Positions 16,836-23,885 of a stretch of DNA of 35,309 nt are shown piece by piece (the stretch's first letter is position 1; each line of letters opens with the position of its first letter). Made by a program: the position numbers and the translations under genes. The notes under the pieces were generated by a model, which was not told the DNA's origin, searched no databases, and saw only the letters and a program-made list of their open reading frames with translations. Origin of the DNA: Amycolatopsis antarctica (GTDB lineage: Bacteria; Actinomycetota; Actinomycetes; Mycobacteriales; Pseudonocardiaceae); the NCBI RefSeq assembly GCF_002262875.1, contig NZ_NKYE01000025.1, positions 1 through 35,309 of the forward strand. Direction: 5' to 3'.

Positions 16836-17213
16836 TCAGGCCGACTTCTTCTCGTCGGTGTTCACGTTGGCCTTGGCGAGCTCGGCCAGCGCGGTGAAGG
16901 CGACGGCGTCGTTGACGGCGAGGTCGGCGAGGATCTTGCGGTCCACCTCGACACCGGCGGCCTTGAGCCCCTGGATGAACCGGTTGTAGGTCACGCCGTT
17001 CGCCCGCGCTGCCGCGTTGATCCGCGTGATCCAGAGCTGGCGGAAGTCACCCTTGCGGGCACGACGGTCCCGGTAGGCGTAGTTGAGGGAGTGAAGCGTC
17101 TGCTCCTTGGCCTTGCGGTACAGCCGCGAACGCTGGCCGCGGTATCCACTGGCCAGTTCGAGAGTTGCGCGACGCTTCTTCTGGGCGTTCACCGCCCGCT
17201 TGACGCGTGCCAC
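16836..17213 (-). CDS. rplT: 50S ribosomal protein L20
   Basis: A 125-residue, strongly basic ribosomal protein needed for early 50S assembly. It matches L20 from end to end: MARVKRAVNAQKKRR start, the RGQRSRLYRKAKEQ helix and the C-terminal globular part with NGVTYNRFIQGLKAAGVEVD. The start codon is GTG at 17213, preceded by AGGATGG. It is third in the conserved infC-rpmI-rplT operon. Confidence 0.98.
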   Translation of the reverse strand: MARVKRAVNAQKKRRATLELASGYRGQRSRLYRKAKEQTLHSLNYAYRDRRARKGDFRQLWITRINAAARANGVTYNRFIQGLKAAGVEVDRKILADLAVNDAVAFTALAELAKANVNTDEKKSA

Positions 17214-17278
17214 GGGTCCATCCTGTCGATCTGGGGGCGCACCTGCACCCCGGAGTGGTCAGAGCAAGTTTTTCGGGG

Positions 17279-17473
17279 TCAGCGACCGAGCAGCCGCTTG
17301 GCGCGGCCGACGTCGTTCTTGGCGACCTCGGTGGTGCCCTCGAGACGACGGGTCAGCTTCGACGCCTTCTTCTCCATGAGGTGGCGACGGCCGGCCTTCT
17401 GACGGCGGATCTTGCCACTACCGGTGACGCGGAAACGCTTGCCCGCCCCGCTGTGCGTCTTCATCTTCGGCAT
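17279..17473 (-). CDS. rpmI: 50S ribosomal protein L35
   Basis: A 64-residue basic ribosomal protein with the typical start MPKMKTHSGAGKRFRVTGSG and the KASKLTRRLEG motif. ATG at 17473 is chosen by homology; a longer in-frame extension is not conserved. GAGGA lies seven bases upstream as ribosome-binding site. It follows infC after a 75-base gap containing a strong hairpin. Confidence 0.98.
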   Translation of the reverse strand: MPKMKTHSGAGKRFRVTGSGKIRRQKAGRRHLMEKKASKLTRRLEGTTEVAKNDVGRAKRLLGR

Positions 17474-17494
17474 TGTTCTGTCCTCTTCCGTACG

Positions 17495-17522
17495 GCGGCA
17501 CACCGGTTGCCCGGTGTGCCGC
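17495..17522 (-). promoter_or_regulatory. Hairpin between infC and rpmI
   Basis: A perfect 12-bp stem (17495-17506 with 17511-17522) with a 4-base loop lies 21 bases in front of the rpmI ATG and 26 bases after infC. It has no U tract on either side. It may be a processing or partial-termination element that sets the infC to rpmI-rplT ratio. Confidence 0.5.
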
Positions 17523-17548
17523 TGACATCGTTCGGCGATCGCCTCGGA

Positions 17549-18109
17549 TCAGGATTCGGCCGGTTCGGCCGTCTCCTTGGCCTTCGGCTTCGCCTTCACG
17601 TTCTTGTGCGGAGCCAGCACCATGATCATGTTGCGGCCGTCCTGCTTGGCGGACGACTCGACGAAACCGAGTTCGGCGACCTCGTCCGCGAGCTTCTGCA
17701 GCAGACGGAAACCGAGTTCCGGTCGCGACTGCTCCCGGCCACGGAACATGATGGTCACCTTGACCTTGTTCCCGGCTGCGAGGAAGCGGGACACGTGGCC
17801 CTTTTTCGTCTCGTAGTCGTGCTGGTCGATCTTCGGCCGCAGCTTCTGCTCTTTGATCACGGTGAGCTGCTGGTTACGACGCGACTCGCGGGCCTTCTGC
17901 GCGCTCTCGTACTTGAACTTGCCGAAGTCCATGAGCTTGCATACCGGCGGGCGCGCCTGCGGCGCGACCTCGACGAGATCCAGATCCGACTCGTTCGCGA
18001 GCCGGAGCGCATCCTCGATCCGGACGATGCCGACCTGCTCGCCGTTCGGTCCGACCAGACGGACTTCCGGCACCCGGATGCGGTCGTTGATGCGTGTCTC
18101 GGAGCTGAT
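17549..18109 (-). CDS. infC: Translation initiation factor IF-3 (ATC start)
   Basis: IF-3 binds the 30S subunit and checks start-codon and initiator tRNA choice. The 186-residue product begins SSETRINDRIRVPEVRLVG after its start residue and contains the PPVCKLMDFGKFKYE linker region and the C-terminal KVKVTIMFRGREQ domain. The best start is ATC at 18109: a perfect AAGGAGG (18114-18120) lies four bases in front of it, and the conserved protein starts there. An ATG at 18172 is in frame, but then the ribosome-binding site and 21 unconserved residues would be inside the gene. A rare AUU/AUC start is typical of infC and allows self-control by IF-3. Confidence 0.95.
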   Translation of the reverse strand: MSSETRINDRIRVPEVRLVGPNGEQVGIVRIEDALRLANESDLDLVEVAPQARPPVCKLMDFGKFKYESAQKARESRRNQQLTVIKEQKLRPKIDQHDYETKKGHVSRFLAAGNKVKVTIMFRGREQSRPELGFRLLQKLADEVAELGFVESSAKQDGRNMIMVLAPHKNVKAKPKAKETAEPAES

Positions 18110-18113
18110 GTGG

Positions 18114-18120
18114 CCTCCTT
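18114..18120 (-). promoter_or_regulatory. infC ribosome-binding site deciding the ATC start
   Basis: AAGGAGG on the minus strand matches the anti-Shine-Dalgarno fully. It fits only the ATC at 18109, as no ATG, GTG or TTG lies at a suitable distance. Confidence 0.8.
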
Positions 18121-18178
18121 GGTCCGAGCTAAATGGGGTACTGCCTACTCGTTCTCGACCTGGTGCCCACATGCCAAA

Positions 18179-18217
18179 GGCCCCGACAGCGGTACCGTGG
18201 TACCTGCGTGCGGGGCC
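18179..18217 (-). promoter_or_regulatory. Terminator-like hairpin in the infC leader (candidate attenuator)
   Basis: GGCCCCG (18179-18185) pairs with CGGGGCC (18211-18217) and, inside, GGTACC (18191-18196) with GGTACC (18199-18204), giving a two-part stem. In the direction of transcription it is followed by TTTGG. It lies about 70 bases before the infC start. Leader attenuators that sense L20 or translation are known for infC-rpmI-rplT operons in other bacteria; that this is one is inferred. Confidence 0.5.
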
Positions 18218-18411
18218 CCTGATCCGATCGTGCCCGGCGGATACCGACGGGCACTCCGCGAACGGATCACCTCAACGGTGGTCGTCGTTCGCAGGACCGG
18301 ACCCGGAGACCTGGCGGTTGTGACACCGTGACGGTCACTCGGGTGGGAGCGGGGCTCCACTTGCGGCCCCCGATCGCTCGGAGGCTGGTCGCACGTGGAA
18401 GGCTACCAGAC

Positions 18412-18807
18412 GTGGTTGACAACGCATCTGACCAGCCCGGAAATTCCCTGCCGGAGGACCTGCCCGGGGACGCGGCCGACCCCGGGGACGTACGCGGACT
18501 GGAGGACATCCCGAGCGTCGAGGTGATCAGCCGGGCCGCCGTGATGCTGCTCTCGGCCGCCGCGGAGCGGCTGGGTCTCGCCGATCCGGACCCGGCGTCG
18601 AGCCCGCACCGCGACCTGGACGAGGCGCGCAGGCTGATCACCGCACTGGCCGGACTGGTCACCTCCTCGGCCGAGTACCTGGGCATGCACGCAGGCCCGC
18701 TGCGGGACGGTCTGCAGTCACTGCAGAAGGCGTTCCGCGAGGCCTCCGCCGTTCCCGACGCTCCCGGGGCGGGCCCCGGGGAGAAATACACCGGCCCGGT
18801 GCACTGA
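18412..18807 (+). CDS. DUF1844 family protein
   Basis: A small acidic protein of ~131 residues with the DUF1844 core: IPSVEVISRAAVMLLSAAAE, then DLDEARRLITALAGLV and LGMHAGPLRDGLQSLQKAF. The fold is helical with no known activity. The family often lies divergent from infC in actinobacteria, as it does here. The start is uncertain: GTG at 18412, with GGAAGG nine bases upstream, is preferred; a GTG at 18328 would add 28 basic, unconserved residues. It converges with the dehydrogenase gene, 25 bases between the stops. The 300 bases between it and infC hold the infC leader and presumably two divergent promoters. Confidence 0.8.
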   Translation: MVDNASDQPGNSLPEDLPGDAADPGDVRGLEDIPSVEVISRAAVMLLSAAAERLGLADPDPASSPHRDLDEARRLITALAGLVTSSAEYLGMHAGPLRDGLQSLQKAFREASAVPDAPGAGPGEKYTGPVH

Positions 18808-18832
18808 CCGGGGTGGCCGTCCCGGCGTCCGG

Positions 18833-20107
18833 TTACCAGTTCGTCACGGATTCACGGAACACCGCGGCCAGGTCCTCGCCGCCGACCGGCCGCGGCGCGG
18901 TGTTCAGCAGCCGCTGCTGCTTCAGCGCCCCGTCGACGAGTCCCTCCACATCGCCCTCGCCGTAACCGACCGCGCCGACGCCGTTCGGGATGCCGATGTC
19001 GCGCATCAGCGAGGACAGCACCGACGGGAGTTGCTCCCGAGGGTCGTCCTGCCGTGGCGCGGCCGGGTCCAGCAGTTCCGCCGCCCGCAGGTGCCTGCCG
19101 GGGTCGGTGGGGAAGGTGAAGCGGAACGCCGCGGGCGCCGTCAGCGACACCGACTGCCCGTGCGGCACCAGCGGTGCGTCCGGGTAGCCCTCCGGCACGT
19201 AGTCGCGGACCATCCCGGCGATCGGGTAGCCGCAGGCGTGCGGGATGTGCACACCCGCGTTGCCGAAGCCCATCCCGGCGAACGTCGCCGCGAGCATCAC
19301 GTCGGTGCGTGCCGCCAGATTCCCGCCGGTCAGTACCGCCGAGCGGAACGACCTGCCCAGCAGTCGCATCGCGTTCTCCGCCCACAGATCGGAGATGGGG
19401 TTCGAACCGCAGTAGGCGACCCTGGATTCCGGGGTGTGCCGGGAGAAGGCGTGGTACGGCTTCGCCGTGTACGACTCCAGCGCGTGGCAGAGCACGTCCA
19501 TTCCGCCTGCCGCGGTGACCGCGGCTGGCAGGCTGAGCGTGAGCAGCGGGTCGACCACGGCCAGGGTGGGCCGCAGCCGGGGGTGGCTGATGCCCGTCTT
19601 CACTTTCAGTCCCAGCAGGTCGAGCACGCAGACGGGCGTGCTCTCCGCACCGGTCCCCGCCGTCGTCGGCACCGCGACGAGCGGCTTCAGCGGTCCGGGC
19701 GGTGCCTTGCCCTCGCCGATCGGCTTGTTCAGGTAGTCGTTGAGCTCTCCCGGATAGGTGGTGAGCAGGTTGATCGCCTTCGCCGTGTCGATCGAGGAGC
19801 CGCCGCCGACGCCGATGAAGCCGTCCCACTCGGTCCGGGATGCGAACTCGACGGCCGCGGCGAAGCTCTCGTCGGTCGGCTCGACGTGCACGCCGTCGTA
19901 GGTGTCCACGTCGAGCCCGGCCGCGGTGGCCGCCTCGGCGACCCGCTGCGGGATGCCGGTGGCCATGAGTCCGGGATCGGTGACGATCAGCACCCGCCGA
20001 GCACCCTGCTGACCGAGGTCGTGGCCGATCTCGTCGACGGCCCCGGCGCCGAACTTCAGCGGAACCCCGCCCCAGGTGAAGACGGTCTCGTTGAGGTATT
20101 CGGTCAC
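18833..20107 (-). CDS. Iron-containing alcohol dehydrogenase, hydroxyacid-oxoacid transhydrogenase-like
   Basis: A 424-residue member of the Fe-ADH superfamily, in the branch of hydroxyacid-oxoacid transhydrogenase (ADHFE1/HOT), which moves hydride between 4-hydroxybutyrate-type acids and 2-oxoglutarate. Seen are the dinucleotide motif GGGSSIDTAKA (101-111), VPTTAGTGAESTPV, the metal-ligand region GGMDVLCHALESYTAKPY and GFGNAGVHIPHACGYPI. The segment SNPISDLWAENAMRLL and its neighbours match HOT rather than ordinary Fe-ADH. The start is GTG at 20107 with GGAGG seven bases upstream. It lies 97 bases downstream of ridA on the same strand and may belong to that unit. Other Fe-ADH substrates remain possible. 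Confidence 0.8.
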   Translation of the reverse strand: MTEYLNETVFTWGGVPLKFGAGAVDEIGHDLGQQGARRVLIVTDPGLMATGIPQRVAEAATAAGLDVDTYDGVHVEPTDESFAAAVEFASRTEWDGFIGVGGGSSIDTAKAINLLTTYPGELNDYLNKPIGEGKAPPGPLKPLVAVPTTAGTGAESTPVCVLDLLGLKVKTGISHPRLRPTLAVVDPLLTLSLPAAVTAAGGMDVLCHALESYTAKPYHAFSRHTPESRVAYCGSNPISDLWAENAMRLLGRSFRSAVLTGGNLAARTDVMLAATFAGMGFGNAGVHIPHACGYPIAGMVRDYVPEGYPDAPLVPHGQSVSLTAPAAFRFTFPTDPGRHLRAAELLDPAAPRQDDPREQLPSVLSSLMRDIGIPNGVGAVGYGEGDVEGLVDGALKQQRLLNTAPRPVGGEDLAAVFRESVTNW

Positions 20108-20204
20108 CGCGCGGCCTCCTCGGCGTCGTGGCCGGCGGGACGCGCCGGACGGATCGACCGTGACACGCCGCTCACAGCCCGTCAACGCGGCGGGCGGGTG
20201 AGGC

Positions 20205-20609
20205 TCAGTCGAGGACCGCGAGCACGTCGATCTCCACCAGCAGCGGCGCGGGCAGGCCCACGTAGACCGTGGTCCTCGCGGACAGCGGTTCCCGGACGAG
20301 CGTGCCGTAGACCTCGTTGAACTCGGCGAAGTGCGCGGTGTCGGTGAGGTAGACCCGCACCATCACCACGTCCTCGAACCCGGACCCGGCGGCCTCGAGG
20401 ATCGCCTCCAGGTTGCGGAAGGTCTGCCGGGTCTGCTCGGTGACGGTGCTGCCGACGACCTCGCCGGTGTCCGGGTCGAACGCGACCTGGCCCGCCACCT
20501 GGAGGATGTTGCCCTTGCGCGCCGCCTGCGCGAAGGCGGCAGGCGGAGCGGGCGCCCGCTCCGTGTTGAAGGTGACCTTGCCGGCCGAGCCACTGTCCGC
20601 AGAACCCAT
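20205..20609 (-). CDS. RidA/YjgF family enamine/imine deaminase
   Basis: RidA hydrolyses reactive enamines and imines such as 2-aminoacrylate, released by PLP enzymes that dehydrate serine or threonine. The 134-residue protein has the chorismate-mutase-like fold: GQVAFDPDTGEVVG, TRQTFRNLEAILEAAG and the C-terminal active-site segment PLSARTTVYVGLPAPLLVEI, with the conserved Arg. ATG at 20609 has AAGGA nine bases upstream. It follows iclR by 15 bases, thus co-transcribed with the kinase and regulator and opposite a D-serine dehydratase-like gene, which could be the source of its substrate (inference). Confidence 0.9.
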   Translation of the reverse strand: MGSADSGSAGKVTFNTERAPAPPAAFAQAARKGNILQVAGQVAFDPDTGEVVGSTVTEQTRQTFRNLEAILEAAGSGFEDVVMVRVYLTDTAHFAEFNEVYGTLVREPLSARTTVYVGLPAPLLVEIDVLAVLD

Positions 20610-20624
20610 GTGTGCCAGTCCTTC

Positions 20625-21380
20625 CTATCGCTTATCCTGGTCCGTCCATCCATTGTGGACGGATACGTCGTGTGCCGCGGCCGTGATCTCGGGGGCCAGC
20701 GCGAGCAGGCCAGGCATGTCCAGCAGCACCTTGGGCACCGACATTGAGACCGCGGCCAGCACTTCGCCCTGCGCGCCGCGGATCGGCGCCGCCAGACAGT
20801 GGATGAAGTCCTCGTGTTCCGCGTCGTCCACGGCGAAGCCGCGTTCCGCCACCCGGTCCAACTCCTCGAGGAACGGCCCTGGACCGAGGATGGTGTTCGC
20901 CGTCATCGGCACGTAGGCGATGCCATCGGCGACCTCGGTACGCCGCGGCTCGGGGAACGCCGCCACCAGCACCTTGCCGACGGCGGTGCAGTGCAGCGGC
21001 GCCCGTTTGCCGATGCGCGAGTACATCCGCACCGAGTGCCTGCCCTCGAACTTGTCGATGTAGACGACCTCGCCGTCGTCGAAGGTAGCCAGGTGCACGG
21101 TGTGCCCGGTGCGCAGGTTGAGCCCGGCGAGAGCGGGGTGCGCCGCGCGGCGGATGTCGAGGTCCTCCAGCGCCTGGTTGGCCAGGTCGAACAGGGCACT
21201 GCCGAGCCGGTAATGGCGGGTGCCGTCGCGGCGGACGAAGTGGTGCGATTCCAGTGTGCGCAACAGGCGCAGCACGGTGGACTTGTGCACGCCGATCTCC
21301 TCGGCGAGCTGGTCGAGCGTCTTCGCCCCGGTGGCGAGACCGCCGAGCACGGTCAGTGCGCGATCGAGACTCTGGCTCAT
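20625..21380 (-). CDS. IclR-family transcriptional regulator
   Basis: A 251-residue regulator with an N-terminal winged helix-turn-helix (about residues 1-65: LDQLAEEIGVHKSTVLRLLR, then FVRRDGTRHYRLGSAL). A GAF-like IclR effector domain follows (RMYSRIGKRAPLHCTAVGKVLVA and GFAVDDAEHEDFIHCLAAPI). Such proteins are usually local repressors or activators responding to sugar acids or aromatic acids. It overlaps the kinase stop as ATGA (21378-21380) and is therefore coupled to it. It is the most likely ligand of the GCAA/TTGC operator cluster in the divergent promoter region at 22510-22540. Confidence 0.93.
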   Translation of the reverse strand: MSQSLDRALTVLGGLATGAKTLDQLAEEIGVHKSTVLRLLRTLESHHFVRRDGTRHYRLGSALFDLANQALEDLDIRRAAHPALAGLNLRTGHTVHLATFDDGEVVYIDKFEGRHSVRMYSRIGKRAPLHCTAVGKVLVAAFPEPRRTEVADGIAYVPMTANTILGPGPFLEELDRVAERGFAVDDAEHEDFIHCLAAPIRGAQGEVLAAVSMSVPKVLLDMPGLLALAPEITAAAHDVSVHNGWTDQDKR

Positions 21381-22417
21381 GTCCGACTCATTCCCGTGCG
21401 CTCCGATGCCCCCGCGCCGGTGACGCCGGCGATCGCGCCGCCGGTGAGTGCGCTGCCGGTCAGCGTCGCGGCCGCCCAGTCGTGCTCGTCGGCGTCGAGC
21501 AGGCCACGCACCACGGCACCGGGCAGCGGTACGCCGACGTCGTCGTGGGTGAGCAGGGTGGACGCCGCCTGAAGATGCCCGCTGCGCAGGCGGGTGGCCG
21601 GGTCGGCGCCGCGCAGGGAGGCGGCGAGGAAACCCGCCGCGAAGGCGTCACCCGCACCGACGGGTTCGACGACCTCGACGCGCAGCGCGGGCGCGAACAC
21701 CGCGGGTCCGCCGTCCTCCAGCAGGGTCGCGCCCCGCTCGCCGTGCTTGACCACGACCGCCGACGGACCGGGCAGCAGCGCCCGCAGTCTGGCCGGGTCC
21801 CTGGTGCCGAGCACGGCCTCGGCCTCGTCCTCACCGACCAGGACGAGGTCGGCGAGCGCGGCCAGTTCGCCGAGCACCCGCGCGTCCCGGCCCGCCCAGA
21901 GCGCGGGCCGCCAGTTGACGTCGAAGGAGACGCACCGGCCCTCGCGCGGCGCGGTGAGCACGGCGCGGACGAGTTCCAGGCAGCTCGGCGACAGTGCGGG
22001 GGTGATACCGCTGAGGTGGATCACCTCGACGCCGGTCAGGTCGAGCCGGTCGAGCAGTTCGGGGCCCATCGCGGAGGCCGCCGAGCCCGTGCGGTAGTAC
22101 CGCACCGGGCTGCCGTCCGCGTCGCTCTCCTTGATGTAGAGCCCGGTCGGCCGGGCCGGGTCGACGATGGTGCCGCCCACGTCGACGCCCGCGGCGGCGA
22201 TCTCCTCCAGCAGCGCCCGGCCGAAGGGATCGGCGCCGACCGCGCTGACCCAGCCGCTGGGCACGCCGAGTGAGGCGAGATGACAGGCGACGTTCGACTC
22301 GGCTCCGCCGACCGATCGTTTCCAGTCGCGCACCTCGTGCGCCTGCCCGCTGCCCGCGGGCACGAACAGCGCCATCGACTCGCCGATGCAGAGCACCCGC
22401 GGAGCACCGATCGTCAC
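21377..22417 (-). CDS. PfkB-family kinase, 2-keto-3-deoxygluconate kinase-like
   Basis: A ribokinase-superfamily sugar kinase of 346 residues. It has the N-terminal signature GGAESNVACHLASLG (about 37-51) and the C-terminal GAGDAFAAGF (254-263, catalytic Asp257). CIGESMALFVP and the stretch VRYYRTGSAASAM resemble 2-keto-3-deoxygluconate kinases, which phosphorylate the sugar acid to enter the Entner-Doudoroff route. About 35 weakly conserved, Ala/Thr/Gly-rich residues follow the kinase domain. The start is GTG at 22417 with GGAGG six bases upstream. First gene of the minus-strand unit kinase-iclR-ridA, divergent from the PLP enzyme gene. Confidence 0.85.
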   Translation of the reverse strand: MTIGAPRVLCIGESMALFVPAGSGQAHEVRDWKRSVGGAESNVACHLASLGVPSGWVSAVGADPFGRALLEEIAAAGVDVGGTIVDPARPTGLYIKESDADGSPVRYYRTGSAASAMGPELLDRLDLTGVEVIHLSGITPALSPSCLELVRAVLTAPREGRCVSFDVNWRPALWAGRDARVLGELAALADLVLVGEDEAEAVLGTRDPARLRALLPGPSAVVVKHGERGATLLEDGGPAVFAPALRVEVVEPVGAGDAFAAGFLAASLRGADPATRLRSGHLQAASTLLTHDDVGVPLPGAVVRGLLDADEHDWAAATLTGSALTGGAIAGVTGAGASERTGMSRT

Positions 22418-22467
22418 CGCCCGCCTCCCGAGTTCTCCGGCCGATTACTGCGTCCCCGGTCCGGCCG

Positions 22468-22497
22468 TTGACCGCCCGTGGGAGGCGATGCTACACC
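22468..22497 (+). promoter_or_regulatory. Candidate promoter of the PLP enzyme-deacylase-permease operon
   Basis: TTGACC (22468-22473) and TACACC (22492-22497) are 18 bases apart on the plus strand. The position fits the operator cluster just downstream and the start codon ~60 bases further on. The -10 box is weak. Confidence 0.4.
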
Positions 22498-22509
22498 TAT
22501 CTCGTTCAG

Positions 22510-22540
22510 CATGCGCAACGGACGTTGCAACATGCGCAAT
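22510..22540. promoter_or_regulatory. Operator cluster with GCAA/TTGC palindromes
   Basis: CATGCGCAA occurs twice with a 21-base period (22510-22518 and 22531-22539), two helical turns. The segment also contains the perfect inverted repeat GCAACG-GA-CGTTGC (22515-22528) and the palindrome TTGC-N7-GCAA (within 22524-22540). It lies in the 141-base gap between the divergent kinase and PLP enzyme genes, just after the proposed promoter. The nearby IclR regulator is the obvious candidate ligand (inference). A similar TTGC-N7-GCAA lies before the das-like operon at 28191. Confidence 0.55.
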
Positions 22541-22558
22541 CGATCGAACGGGGGCGGC

Positions 22559-23875
22559 GTGGCCGTGAATGCCTGCACCATCGATTCCGGTGCGCTGGAC
22601 GCCGCGCGGCGCGAACGTGTCGACTGGCGGTTCAAGGCACTCCCCTCGGCGATGCACGGGCTGACGCTGGCCGAGGCGGCGGCGACCCGGTCCGACCTGT
22701 TCTCCGACGGTTTCCTGGGGCCGTACGTGGTGCTCGACGAACAGGCGCTGGAGCACAACCTGCGCACGATGGCGGAATGGGCCGCCGGACATGGTCTCGC
22801 CCTCGCCCCGCACGGCAAGACCACGATGAGCCCGCAGCTCTTCGCCCGGCAGATCGAGCACGGCGCCTGGGGCATCACCGCCGCCAACGCCTCGCAGTTG
22901 CGGGTGTACCGCGCTTTCGGCGTCTCCCGCGTGCTGCTGGCCAACCAGCTTCTCGATCCGGCCGCGCTGCGCTGGCTCTCCGCCGAACTGGACACCGACC
23001 CGTCCTTCGAGTTCACCTGCTGGGTGGACTCGGTCGAGGGTGTTCGGCTGATGGGCCAGGCACTGCGCGAGTGCGGGGCGCTGCGCAGGGTGGACGTGCT
23101 GGTCGAACTCGGCGGCGCGGGCGGCCGCACCGGCGTGCGGGACACCGGCACCGCGGTCGCCGTCGCCGAGGCGGCACACGCCGAGCCCGCGCTGCGACTG
23201 ACCGGGGCCGGCGGTTACGAGGGCGCGCTGGCCCACGACTCCTCGGAACGGGCTCGCGGCATCGTCACCACGTATCTGCGGTCCTTGCGGGATCTGGTCG
23301 GAAACCTCGCCACGCGGGGACTGCTGTCCGATACCGAGCAGGTGATCGTCACCGCGGGCGGTAGCGCCTACTTCGACCAGGTCGCCGCCGAGCTGGCGGA
23401 TCCGGTACCGGGCGCTCCCCCGGTGCTGCCGGTACTGCGCAGCGGCGCCTACCTCACCCACGACGACGGCTTCTACCGCGGGATCTCACCGCTCGGTGCC
23501 GTGCCGCGAATCGAGGGCGTCCCGGTGCTGCGGCCGGCGTTGCGCGCCTGGGCGCAGGTCACCTCCCTCCCCTCCGCCGGACTGGCGCTGCTGACGATCG
23601 GCAAACGGGACGCCTCCTTCGACGAGGGCCTGCCGGAACCCCAGGTGCTGCGCGGGCGGGGCGGGCCGGCGACCGCGCTCACCGGGCACGAGATCACCGC
23701 GCTCAACGACCAGCACGCCTTCCTGTCGCTGCCCCCGGGCTCGCCGGTCGCCGTGGGCGACTGGGTGGGCCTCGGCCTGTCCCACCCGTGCACCGTGTTC
23801 GACAAGTGGCCGGTGATCCCGGTGACCGGACCGGACGGCAGCACCGTCATCGACCTCGTCCGCACCTACTTCTAG
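22559..23875 (+). CDS. PLP-dependent D-serine dehydratase-like amino acid deaminase (DSD1 / fold-III family)
   Basis: A ~438-residue fold-type III PLP enzyme related to eukaryotic-type D-serine dehydratase and D-threonine aldolase. The N-terminal alanine-racemase-like barrel carries the Schiff-base lysine in APHGKTTMSP (about Lys87). The C-terminal domain has the zinc-binding His/Cys pair in LSHPCTVFDKW (His409, Cys411), with DQHAFLSL (His386) before it. These features fit dehydration of D-serine or related D-hydroxy amino acids to a 2-oxo acid and ammonia via 2-aminoacrylate. The start is GTG at 22559 (GTG at 22565 also possible); the preceding stretch is operator DNA. It is first of the operon with the deacylase and GntP permease. 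The natural substrate is not certain. Confidence 0.85.
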   Translation: MAVNACTIDSGALDAARRERVDWRFKALPSAMHGLTLAEAAATRSDLFSDGFLGPYVVLDEQALEHNLRTMAEWAAGHGLALAPHGKTTMSPQLFARQIEHGAWGITAANASQLRVYRAFGVSRVLLANQLLDPAALRWLSAELDTDPSFEFTCWVDSVEGVRLMGQALRECGALRRVDVLVELGGAGGRTGVRDTGTAVAVAEAAHAEPALRLTGAGGYEGALAHDSSERARGIVTTYLRSLRDLVGNLATRGLLSDTEQVIVTAGGSAYFDQVAAELADPVPGAPPVLPVLRSGAYLTHDDGFYRGISPLGAVPRIEGVPVLRPALRAWAQVTSLPSAGLALLTIGKRDASFDEGLPEPQVLRGRGGPATALTGHEITALNDQHAFLSLPPGSPVAVGDWVGLGLSHPCTVFDKWPVIPVTGPDGSTVIDLVRTYF

Positions 23876-23885
23876 GGGTTACGAC

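Noticed and set aside
18416..18421. TTGACA as a -35 box
   Set aside because: It falls within the first codons of the DUF1844 gene and has no matching -10 before a gene.
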